Origin: an uncultured Clostridium sp.
Lineage (GTDB): Bacteria > Bacillota > Clostridia > Clostridiales > Clostridiaceae
DNA: 23,999 bases
Assembly (NCBI GenBank): GCA_900547475.1
Contig: URGW01000045.1
Location: 1 to 23,999 of the forward strand
Reading direction: 5' to 3'
The translations under genes were made by a program, and so were the position numbers. The stretch's first letter is position 1, and each line of letters starts with the position of its first letter. This document shows, piece after piece, positions 1 to 6,470 of the stretch. Under the pieces are notes generated by a model. That model did no database searches. It had not been told where the DNA came from and saw only the letters and a program-made list of their open reading frames with translations.

Positions 1-66
1 TCTTAAGACGCAAGCTGGTAATTTGCCCTTATAGGGCTCATGAAAAACCACCAGCTTAGCTGGTGG
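1..66. other. Structured terminal stretch, possible end of an IS200/IS605-type element
   Basis: Three inverted-repeat relations are packed into 66 bases. GCCCT (25-29) pairs with AGGGC (33-37). AAGCTGGT (12-19) pairs with ACCAGCTT (50-57). CCACCAGCT (48-56) pairs with AGCTGGTGG (58-66). The last two share bases 50-56, so they exclude each other. This compact design of subterminal hairpins resembles the ends of IS200/IS605-type elements in clostridia, but that likeness is from memory and no transposase is present in the window. The element would lie mostly to the left of base 1. A riboswitch or attenuator end is the alternative. Confidence 0.35.
43..66 (-). terminator. Strong hairpin with T-run on the minus strand
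   Basis: CCACCAGCT (48-56) and AGCTGGTGG (58-66) form a 9-bp stem around one base; in practice the inner pairs open to make a loop. Read on the minus strand, the stem is followed by TTTTT (47-43), a standard intrinsic terminator pointing left. Read on the plus strand it is followed only by ATATTTATTTG. It would stop transcription moving left out of this region, as described for terminators at the ends of IS200. Confidence 0.6.
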
Positions 67-298
67 ATATTTATTTGTTATAAAATTATTTAAAGTGGAT
101 AAGCTTATAATATAACTTTCTATTGAATTTTAAAGTTTATTAGTTCATAATTATATATAAACTTAAATATGCATTGTATTAATTATAGATATATTGTATA
201 TTTTATTTTAATAAGATTGTATTTCATTTCAAATATATCAAACCTTAGGTTTAATCTAATATTATCCCAAATTAAACAAAACTATTGGAGGTGTCAAT
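67..298. other. AT-rich leader region upstream of rho, no gene
   Basis: I see no ORF with a ribosome site here. One 13-base palindrome, AAACCT-T-AGGTTT, lies at 240-252, about 35 bases before the rho ribosome site, and could be an operator or a small hairpin. A TATAAT occurs at 106-111 but has no -35 partner at usable spacing, so I do not call a promoter. Rho is often autoregulated through its leader, which is the likely role of this stretch, but nothing here proves it. Confidence 0.5.
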
Positions 299-1729
299 TT
301 GACCAGAGAGACATATGCTGAGATGACTTTAGTTGATTTAAAAAACAAGGCTAAAGAGCTTGGAATAAAAAATATAAGTAAATTAAAGAAAAGTGAAATA
401 ATAGATGAGTTATTAAAGGTTACTCCTAATGCTATAGAAAAAAATGGAGTAATTTTAACAGAAAGAATAGCGCCTAAAGTAAGAGAGCAAGAAAATTTTA
501 ATAATACTTTTTCAAATAGTTATGAAAATAGAGAAAATTACTCTATGACAGACGAGCAAAAAGAAGAGAAAAAAGAGAGACTAAAGGTTATGATAAATGA
601 ATCAGGTTCTTCTAAGGGCGTATTAGAGGTTCAAGAAAATAATAACTTTGGATTCTTAAGATGTAATAATTACTTAACTGGAGAAAATGATATATATGTA
701 TCTCCATCACAAATAAGAAGATTTAACTTAAGAACAGGTGATGAAGTTCAAGGGAAAGTAAGGGAAGCTAAAGAAGGAGAAAAATTTAAGGCTTTATTAT
801 TTGTAGAAAAAGTAAATGGGGATAACCCAGAAAAGGCTATAGGAAGAAAGAACTTTGAAACATTAACTCCTATATATCCTAATGAAAGGTTACATTTAGA
901 AACTAATAATGAGAAGGATTTGTCTTCTAGATTAATGGATATTATTTGTCCAATAGGAAAGGGACAAAGAGGAATCATTGTTGCTCCACCAAAAGCTGGT
1001 AAAACTACTTTATTAAAAAAGGTTGCACAAAATATTAGTAAGAACCATCCTGATATTAAACTTATAGTTTTATTAATAGATGAAAGACCTGAAGAAGTTA
1101 CTGATATGAAAAGATCTATAAATGGTGATGTTATTTACTCAACATTTGATGAGGAACCACAAAACCATGCAAAGGTAGCTCAAATGGTATTAGAGAGAGC
1201 TAAAAGAATGGTAGAACAAGGAAAGGATGTTGTTATATTATTAGACAGTATAACTAGGTTATCTAGAGCTTATAATTTAACAATAAATCCAACAGGTAGA
1301 ACATTATCAGGAGGATTAGATCCAGGTGCATTAATAATGCCTAAAAAGTTCTTTGGAGCAGCAAGAAATATAGAGGAAGGCGGAAGCTTAACTATTCTTG
1401 CTACAGCACTAGTTGAGACAGGATCAAGAATGGATGATATGATATTTGAAGAGTTTAAGGGAACTGGTAATATGGAAGTTCACTTAGATAGAAGACTTCA
1501 AGAAAGAAGAATATTCCCTGCAATTGATATTTATAAGTCTGGAACTAGAAAAGAGGATTTATTATTATCAGATGAAGAAAAAGAAGTAGCATTCGCTATT
1601 AGAAAAGTTATGTATAGAGATGGTAATATTGAAAATGTTACAGAAAATCTAATAAATATGTTATCTAAAACAAAAAATAATAAAGAGTTTATTCAGGTTT
1701 TTCCTAAGAATGATATATTTAAAAAATAG
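299..1729 (+). CDS. rho: Transcription termination factor Rho
   Basis: Rho is a hexameric RNA helicase that ends transcription on untranslated RNA using ATP. The 476-residue protein has an N-terminal Rho_N helical domain (about 1-42), a polar linker (45-100), the cold-shock-like RNA-binding domain (about 104-175) and the RecA-like ATPase (about 185-476). Visible motifs are Walker A APPKAGKTT (229-237), Walker B VVILLD (311-316), the Q-loop around NPTGRTLSGG (330-339), the R-loop GAARNIEEGGS (353-363) and the arginine-finger region HLDRRLQERR (395-404). The start is TTG at 299, set by GGAGGTG at 287-293 five bases ahead; no ATG fits. The linker makes it longer than E. coli Rho (419 residues) and is asparagine-rich at 66-82. 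It faces rpmE tail to tail. Confidence 0.98.
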   Translation: MTRETYAEMTLVDLKNKAKELGIKNISKLKKSEIIDELLKVTPNAIEKNGVILTERIAPKVREQENFNNTFSNSYENRENYSMTDEQKEEKKERLKVMINESGSSKGVLEVQENNNFGFLRCNNYLTGENDIYVSPSQIRRFNLRTGDEVQGKVREAKEGEKFKALLFVEKVNGDNPEKAIGRKNFETLTPIYPNERLHLETNNEKDLSSRLMDIICPIGKGQRGIIVAPPKAGKTTLLKKVAQNISKNHPDIKLIVLLIDERPEEVTDMKRSINGDVIYSTFDEEPQNHAKVAQMVLERAKRMVEQGKDVVILLDSITRLSRAYNLTINPTGRTLSGGLDPGALIMPKKFFGAARNIEEGGSLTILATALVETGSRMDDMIFEEFKGTGNMEVHLDRRLQERRIFPAIDIYKSGTRKEDLLLSDEEKEVAFAIRKVMYRDGNIENVTENLINMLSKTKNNKEFIQVFPKNDIFKK

Positions 1730-1743
1730 TTAATAGCATATAT

Positions 1744-1835
1744 AAAGAGGCTTATTTTTAAAATAGATAAATACAAATTCAAAAGTTGAAAAGTTTGTAT
1801 TACTAGTTCTATTAAATGAAAAGCCTCTTTTATTA
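1744..1835 (+). terminator. Terminator-like branched hairpin after rho
   Basis: AAAGAGGCTT (1744-1753) pairs with AAGCCTCTTT (1821-1830), followed by a weak T-rich tail. The 67-base interior holds a second hairpin, AATACAAA (1770-1777) with TTTGTATT (1794-1801). The long branched form is unusual for an intrinsic terminator, but position and tail fit the 3' end of rho mRNA. Confidence 0.55.
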
Positions 1836-1850
1836 ATTTTCTTATTAAAA

Positions 1851-1883
1851 GAAAAAATGAGAAAGAACATAATTCTTTCTCAT
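1851..1883 (-). terminator. Intrinsic terminator of rpmE
   Basis: On the minus strand, an 11-bp stem (1883-1873 with 1867-1857, loop 1868-1872) is followed directly by a T-run (1857-1852). It lies 17 bases past the rpmE stop codon. Confidence 0.8.
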
Positions 1884-1899
1884 AAATTCCAATTTAATC

Positions 1900-2106
1900 T
1901 TATTTGTTAAGACCGAACTTCTTATTGAACTTGTCAACTCTACCGCCGATATCAACGATTTTTTGCTTACCAGTGAAGAATGGGTGGCATTTAGCACATA
2001 TATCAACTTTTAACTCTTCTTTAACTGAACCAGTTGTGAAAGTGTTTCCACATGCGCACTTAACCACAGCATCGTGATGGTATTCTGGATGTATGCCTTG
2101 TTTCAT
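1900..2106 (-). CDS. rpmE: 50S ribosomal protein L31 (zinc-binding type)
   Basis: L31 sits on the large ribosomal subunit near the central protuberance and helps link the two subunits. The protein is 68 residues from ATG at 2106, beginning MKQGIHPEYHH, the family signature. A longer reading from TTG at 2124 is rejected because the ribosome site AGAGGTG falls inside it. Zinc-ligand cysteines are present at C17, C19, C37 and C40 (CAC and CAKC), so this is the zinc-containing C+ form rather than the zinc-free paralogue made under zinc shortage. It has its own promoter (2160-2188), a 20-base palindrome in its leader, and its own terminator. It is transcribed against rho. Confidence 0.96.
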   Translation of the reverse strand: MKQGIHPEYHHDAVVKCACGNTFTTGSVKEELKVDICAKCHPFFTGKQKIVDIGGRVDKFNKKFGLNK

Positions 2107-2131
2107 TTGATTCACCTCTTTCAAAATACAT

Positions 2132-2151
2132 TCATTGAATTAATTCAATGA
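2132..2151. repeat. Perfect 20-base palindrome in the rpmE leader
   Basis: The sequence TCATTGAATTAATTCAATGA is identical to its reverse complement. It lies just after the expected rpmE transcription start (near 2153) and before the ribosome site (about 2114-2121). It could be a repressor operator or a hairpin at the 5' end of the mRNA. Confidence 0.8.
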
Positions 2152-2159
2152 CCTAATGA

Positions 2160-2188
2160 ATTATAACATAAGGGGGAAAAGCAGTCAA
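2160..2188 (-). promoter_or_regulatory. Sigma-A promoter of rpmE
   Basis: On the minus strand, -35 TTGACT (2188-2183) and -10 TATAAT (2165-2160) are separated by 17 bases. This is one of the best promoter matches in the window. Confidence 0.85.
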
Positions 2189-2211
2189 TATAACTAGGAA
2201 ATAAAAACATC

Positions 2212-2240
2212 TTTTTAAGTATATATTAAAATGCTATAAT
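2212..2240 (+). promoter_or_regulatory. Probable tdk promoter
   Basis: A perfect -10 TATAAT lies at 2235-2240, 33 bases before the tdk start codon. The -35 at 17 bases (TTTTTA, 2212-2217) is poor, so the call rests mainly on the -10 and on position. Confidence 0.45.
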
Positions 2241-2272
2241 CGAAATAGACAAATATGAGAAGGAGAGACGGT

Positions 2273-2860
2273 ATGAGCAAATTATATTTTAGATATGGTG
2301 CCATGAATTCAGGAAAATCTACAAACCTTATGCAGGTAGCACATAATTATGAAGAGCGTGGAATGAGGGTTGTATTAATTAAACCATCAACTGATAAAAA
2401 AGGTGGAGATAAGCTAGTATCTAGATTAGGTGTTGAGCGCAAAGTTGATTTATTAATTAATGACGAACAAAATATATATGAAGAGATTAAAAGATGGGAA
2501 GAAAATGAGTATAAAATAGATTGTATATTAGTAGATGAAGTACAATTTTTAAAATCTCATCAAATAGATGAACTTTTTGAAATTGCAGTTTGTCTAGATA
2601 TACCAGTTATTTGCTATGGACTTAGAACAGATTTTAAAATGCAAGGTTTTGAAGGAAGTACAAGGTTACTATTATTGGCACATAGCATAGAGGAGTTAAA
2701 AACTATATGTAAATGTGGAAGAAAAGCAGTTTTAAATGGTAGAAGAATAAATGGAAAATTTGTTTTTGAGGGTGAGCAAGTTGCTATAGATAATGTAGAC
2801 AATGTTGAATATGAATCTTTATGTGGACATTGTTACTTTAAATTTAAAAATGAAAAATAA
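2273..2860 (+). CDS. tdk: Thymidine kinase (TK1-like, type II)
   Basis: This cytosolic salvage enzyme phosphorylates thymidine to dTMP with ATP. The 195-residue protein has the P-loop GAMNSGKST at 9-17, the DEVQF motif at 88-92 with the presumed catalytic glutamate E89, the lid/thymidine-binding stretch around 118-140, and zinc-ligand cysteines C146, C148, C184 and C187. The ATG at 2273 is chosen because AAGGAGAG (2260-2267) lies five bases ahead of it; an upstream in-frame ATG at 2255 would put this ribosome site inside the gene. It is 17 bases before the DUF1385-PrmC gene, so the two are probably co-transcribed. With upp and the dCMP deaminase downstream it belongs to a loose pyrimidine-salvage neighbourhood. 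Confidence 0.96.
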   Translation: MSKLYFRYGAMNSGKSTNLMQVAHNYEERGMRVVLIKPSTDKKGGDKLVSRLGVERKVDLLINDEQNIYEEIKRWEENEYKIDCILVDEVQFLKSHQIDELFEIAVCLDIPVICYGLRTDFKMQGFEGSTRLLLLAHSIEELKTICKCGRKAVLNGRRINGKFVFEGEQVAIDNVDNVEYESLCGHCYFKFKNEK

Positions 2861-2877
2861 AATGAAAGAGTGATGAT

Positions 2878-4632
2878 ATGAGAAAATGTGATGTTGGGGG
2901 TCAGGCTATAATTGAAGGAGTTATGATGCGTGGGTCTAAAGGATTAGCAACTGCGGTAAGAACTCCAAATGGAAAAATAGAAGTTAAAGTTAAGAAAACA
3001 AAGCCAATAACAAAAAGATATAGAATTTTAAATATCCCTATAGTTAGAGGAGCGGCTATATTAATAGATTCATTAATAGTTGGTATTAATACATTAAATT
3101 ATTCTGCAAGTTTTTTTGAAGAAGATGAAGAGGAATCAAAATTTGATCTTTGGCTTAAAAAGAAATTAGGAGATAAAGGTGCAAATGATTTGATTGTTAC
3201 AATAACTATGATGATTTCTCTTTTAATTGCTGCTGGATTGTTTCTTGGTATACCTACTGCAGTAGCGTCAATATTTAAAAATATGGGATTATCTTCTATA
3301 ATATTAAATTTAATTGAATCAGCAATAAGAATATCTATTTTAATAACTTATATGTATTTGATAAGTAAGCTAGATGATATATATAGGGTATTTCAATATC
3401 ATGGAGCAGAACATAAAACTATATTTTGTTATGAAGCTGAAGAAAAACTAACTGTTGAAAATGTAAGAAAGTTTGGAAGGTTACATCCAAGGTGTGGAAC
3501 AAATTTTTTATTTTTAACTATGATAGTTAGTATTGTTTTATTTAGTTTAACTGGATGGGGTGGATTCTGGCAAAGATTTATACTGAGAATAGTATTAATG
3601 CCTATAGTGGCTGGAATTACTTATGAATTAATAAAATGGCTTGGAAGGACTGAAAGTAAATTGGGAAAAATTATTGCATATCCAGGTTTAAAATTACAAG
3701 AGCTTACTACTAAGGAGCCTGATGATTCTCAATTAGAAGTTGCTATAAAATCTTTAATGGCAGCAGAAGGAATTGAATATAAGAAGACAATTGGGGAATT
3801 ATTAATAGATGGGAACAAGATGTTGAAAGAAGCAGATATAGAAACTTATATATTAGATACTCAATTATTATTAGGAAAAGTTCTTGGAAAAGATAAACTT
3901 TATTTAATTACTAACAAGGAAGAGGAAGTTAGCAAATTCAAAGAAAGAGAATTTTATAGATTAATAAATAAAAGAAAAGAAAAAATGCCTATTAAGTATA
4001 TATTAAAGAGTGCTGAATTTATGGGATTAGATTTTCATGTTCAAGAAGGTGTACTTATTCCAAGAGGAGATACTGAAATATTAGTAGAAGAAATTCTTAA
4101 TATTATTAAGGATGATAGAGAGTATACAGTTTGTGATTTATGTTGTGGAAGTGGTGCTATAGGTATATCTGTTGCTTATTTAAGAGAAAACACTAAGGTA
4201 GATTTAATTGATTATTATGATATTCCGGAAAAAGTAACTAAGAGGAATATAACAAAGCATAATTTAAACTCTAGAGCAACATTTATAAAAAGTGATTTAC
4301 TAGAAGAGCCTATAAATCAACAAAATAAATATGATATATTAGTTTCTAATCCACCATATATAAAGGAAGAGATTATAGAGACATTAATGGATGATGTTAA
4401 AAAGTATGAACCTCATACAGCTTTAAGTGGTGGAGAAGATGGTTTATATTTCTATAAAAAAATTGTTGATGATAGTGATAAAATATTAAATGATAATGGG
4501 ATATTAGCCTTTGAAATAGGTCATGACCAAGGAAAAGAGGTTAGTGATTTAATGAGTGAAAAAGGATATAAAAATATAAGAATAGTTAAGGATTTAGCTG
4601 GGCATGATAGAGTGATTATAGGTGAGCTTTAG
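2878..4632 (+). CDS. prmC: DUF1385 (YqhQ-like) membrane domain fused to release factor glutamine methyltransferase PrmC
   Basis: The 584-residue protein joins two families. Residues 1-290 are DUF1385: the signature VGGQAIIEGVMMRG (6-19), about four membrane helices (near 102-128, 138-163, 208-228, 233-255), and conserved HGAEHK (175-180) and HPRCGTN (203-209), which could bind a metal; its role is unknown. Residues 301-584 are PrmC (HemK), the S-adenosylmethionine enzyme that methylates the GGQ glutamine of release factors: N-terminal helical domain 303-375, PRGDTE (395-400), SAM-binding loop CDLCCGSGAIG (419-429) and catalytic NPPY (491-494), then EPHTALSGGEDG (511-522). There is no stop, frameshift or internal start with a ribosome site at the junction (near base 3781), so the fusion appears real. 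The substrate gene prfA follows after 91 bases. PrmC normally is a free cytosolic protein of about 280 residues. Confidence 0.93.
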   Translation: MRKCDVGGQAIIEGVMMRGSKGLATAVRTPNGKIEVKVKKTKPITKRYRILNIPIVRGAAILIDSLIVGINTLNYSASFFEEDEEESKFDLWLKKKLGDKGANDLIVTITMMISLLIAAGLFLGIPTAVASIFKNMGLSSIILNLIESAIRISILITYMYLISKLDDIYRVFQYHGAEHKTIFCYEAEEKLTVENVRKFGRLHPRCGTNFLFLTMIVSIVLFSLTGWGGFWQRFILRIVLMPIVAGITYELIKWLGRTESKLGKIIAYPGLKLQELTTKEPDDSQLEVAIKSLMAAEGIEYKKTIGELLIDGNKMLKEADIETYILDTQLLLGKVLGKDKLYLITNKEEEVSKFKEREFYRLINKRKEKMPIKYILKSAEFMGLDFHVQEGVLIPRGDTEILVEEILNIIKDDREYTVCDLCCGSGAIGISVAYLRENTKVDLIDYYDIPEKVTKRNITKHNLNSRATFIKSDLLEEPINQQNKYDILVSNPPYIKEEIIETLMDDVKKYEPHTALSGGEDGLYFYKKIVDDSDKILNDNGILAFEIGHDQGKEVSDLMSEKGYKNIRIVKDLAGHDRVIIGEL

Positions 4633-4657
4633 AAAAATATTATGTGCTTGTTAGAAC

Positions 4658-4687
4658 TTGATAAAATCATGATTATTATGTTATAAT
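4658..4687 (+). promoter_or_regulatory. Sigma-A promoter of prfA
   Basis: -35 TTGATA (4658-4663) and -10 TATAAT (4682-4687) are separated by 18 bases, 37 bases before the prfA start. prfA can therefore be expressed apart from tdk-prmC. Confidence 0.7.
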
Positions 4688-4723
4688 ATTTCAATATGAA
4701 AAAATACAGTACGGAGTGATACT

Positions 4724-5809
4724 ATGTTATTAGATAAATTAGCATTTACGGAAAATAAATACGAAGAACTATCAGTTAAAATATCAGATCCTTCAATAAT
4801 GGCTAATCAAAAAGAGTGGAGAAAGTTATGTAAGGAACATGCTGACTTAGAAATAATAGTAACAGCATATAGGGAATATAAAAAGGTAGTTGAAGACTTA
4901 GAAGCTAACAAGGAAATGTTAGAAGAAGAAACAGATAAAGAAATGAGAGAAATGTTAGCTGAAGAAATTTCAAGTCTTAAAGAGCAAGAAGAAGAATTAG
5001 AAAAGAAGATTCAAATTTTATTATTACCAAAGGATCCTAACGATGATAAAAACGTATTTGTTGAAATCAGAGGTGGAGCTGGAGGAGATGAAGCAGCATT
5101 ATTTGCAGCAAATCTTTTCAGAATGTATACAAGATACGCAGAATCTCAAAGATGGTCGGTTGAAATGATGAGTTCAAATGAAAATGACCTTGGTGGATTT
5201 AAAGAAGTTGTATTTATGATTAAAGGTAATGGTGCTTATTCAAAGCTTAAGTATGAAAGTGGTGTACATAGAGTACAAAGAGTACCAGATACAGAAAGCT
5301 CAGGTAGAATCCATACTTCTACAGCTACAGTTGCGGTTTTACCAGAAGTTGATGATGTTGAAATAGAAATCAATGATAAAGATTTAAGAATTGATGTTTA
5401 CAGATCTTCAGGTAATGGAGGACAATGCGTTAATACAACAGACTCAGCAGTTAGAATAACACATATACCTACAGGTACAGTTGTTGCATGTCAAGATGAA
5501 AAATCACAGCTTAAGAATAAAGAAAAAGCTATGAAAGTATTAAGAGCTAGACTTTATGAAGTTGCAGAAGCTGAAAGACTTGCAGGAATTGCAGAAGATA
5601 GAAAAAGTCAAGTTGGTACAGGGGATAGAAGTGAAAGAATAAGAACTTATAACTATCCTCAAGGAAGAGTTACTGATCATAGAATTGGATTAACATTATA
5701 TAAATTAGATACTTTTATGAATGGAGATATTGAAGAAGTTATAAATGCGTTAATTACTGCAGACCAAGCAGAAAAAATGCAAGCAATGGGTAATACTGAT
5801 TCAATATAA
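4724..5809 (+). CDS. prfA: Peptide chain release factor 1 (RF1)
   Basis: RF1 reads UAA and UAG stop codons and triggers peptide release on the ribosome. The 361 residues match the usual length. The tripeptide anticodon position reads PDT (188-190), the RF1 PxT form and not the SPF of RF2. The catalytic GGQ is at 232-234 inside SSGNGGQCVN; Gln234 is the expected methylation target of the adjacent PrmC. The coiled N-terminal domain (1-100) is rich in Glu and Lys. The start ATG follows CGGAGTGA with normal spacing. A terminator follows at 5819-5848. Confidence 0.98.
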   Translation: MLLDKLAFTENKYEELSVKISDPSIMANQKEWRKLCKEHADLEIIVTAYREYKKVVEDLEANKEMLEEETDKEMREMLAEEISSLKEQEEELEKKIQILLLPKDPNDDKNVFVEIRGGAGGDEAALFAANLFRMYTRYAESQRWSVEMMSSNENDLGGFKEVVFMIKGNGAYSKLKYESGVHRVQRVPDTESSGRIHTSTATVAVLPEVDDVEIEINDKDLRIDVYRSSGNGGQCVNTTDSAVRITHIPTGTVVACQDEKSQLKNKEKAMKVLRARLYEVAEAERLAGIAEDRKSQVGTGDRSERIRTYNYPQGRVTDHRIGLTLYKLDTFMNGDIEEVINALITADQAEKMQAMGNTDSI

Positions 5810-5818
5810 TGCGTTTAG

Positions 5819-5848
5819 AAGCCTTGCATTATTTAATGTAAGGCTTTT
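5819..5848 (+). terminator. Intrinsic terminator after prfA
   Basis: AAGCCTTGCATT (5819-5830) pairs with AATGTAAGGCTT (5835-5846) with one G-T pair, loop ATTT... (5831-5834), then TTTT. It lies ten bases past the prfA stop and ends 15 bases before the next start codon, so some readthrough is likely. Confidence 0.75.
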
Positions 5849-5863
5849 AAAATAGGTGATAAT

Positions 5864-6451
5864 ATGAAGATTGAAAAAGCATTAAAGAAACAAAAGAGGT
5901 ATAATAAGCTGTTTATTATTTTTATGTTTTTTTTAGCAATATTCCTTCCGATTATAACTTACTTAGCATATATTAGGACTTTTACTATGTTAGCATTTCT
6001 ATTACTAATAGAAATTCTTATTTTCATATCAATTATAAGAAAAGTTAATGACTATACATTGAATTTTATTTGTGCTAATAATAAATTAAAGTTTAGAGAT
6101 GGGTTATTTTCATCTTATACATATATTCAATGTGATAGAATAGCTATTGTACATACCAATAAAAATAATGAAGATATGGAAATTATAGTTGTTACTAGAG
6201 GAAAAGTTAAAAATCAAAAGATGAAGCTAATAAATAAAGAGTTTATGAAAAAATATGAAGAGGCAGCAGTTGAGTATAGACGGCTAAAAAGAATAAATCC
6301 GGATGTAGCTTTTTATTTTAAGGTTATTGAATATGGAGAATTAAAAAAATATATACTTTTAGATAATATATATAGAAACTGTGTTAATGCTACATATACG
6401 GCATCAGCTATAGATAGTATAAAAATAGCAAGAAGTCAAAAAGAAATTTAA
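5864..6451 (+). CDS. Unrecognised two-helix membrane protein
   Basis: I do not recognise a family. The 195 residues start with a basic stretch (KALKKQKRYNK), then two adjacent membrane helices (about 15-36 and 40-59) with a short connection. A soluble part (60-195) follows, which by the positive-inside rule and the lysine-rich N-terminus is probably cytosolic. That part is lysine-rich, with alternating beta-like hydrophobic stretches (NKLKFRDGLF, RIAIVHTNK, MEIIVVTRGK), a layout that recalls small PH-like membrane-associated domains; this is only a resemblance. The start ATG has AGGTGAT at 5853-5859. It ends 19 bases before tsaC, so they probably share a transcript. No neighbour implies a clear role. 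Confidence 0.85.
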   Translation: MKIEKALKKQKRYNKLFIIFMFFLAIFLPIITYLAYIRTFTMLAFLLLIEILIFISIIRKVNDYTLNFICANNKLKFRDGLFSSYTYIQCDRIAIVHTNKNNEDMEIIVVTRGKVKNQKMKLINKEFMKKYEEAAVEYRRLKRINPDVAFYFKVIEYGELKKYILLDNIYRNCVNATYTASAIDSIKIARSQKEI

Positions 6452-6470
6452 AGAAAGAAGGTAATTCCTT

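Noticed and set aside
7..19. GACGCAAGCTGG resembles the GACGCAAAGC core of the c-di-GMP-I riboswitch
   Set aside because: One A of the core is missing, and the paired GGCAAACC half and the tetraloop receptor are not present in the visible sequence. Most of any aptamer would lie outside the window.
3..59. Open reading stretch ending in TAG that could be the tail of an upstream protein
   Set aside because: It is only 18 codons, coincides with the hairpin elements, and cannot be tied to a family. The structured DNA explains the sequence better.
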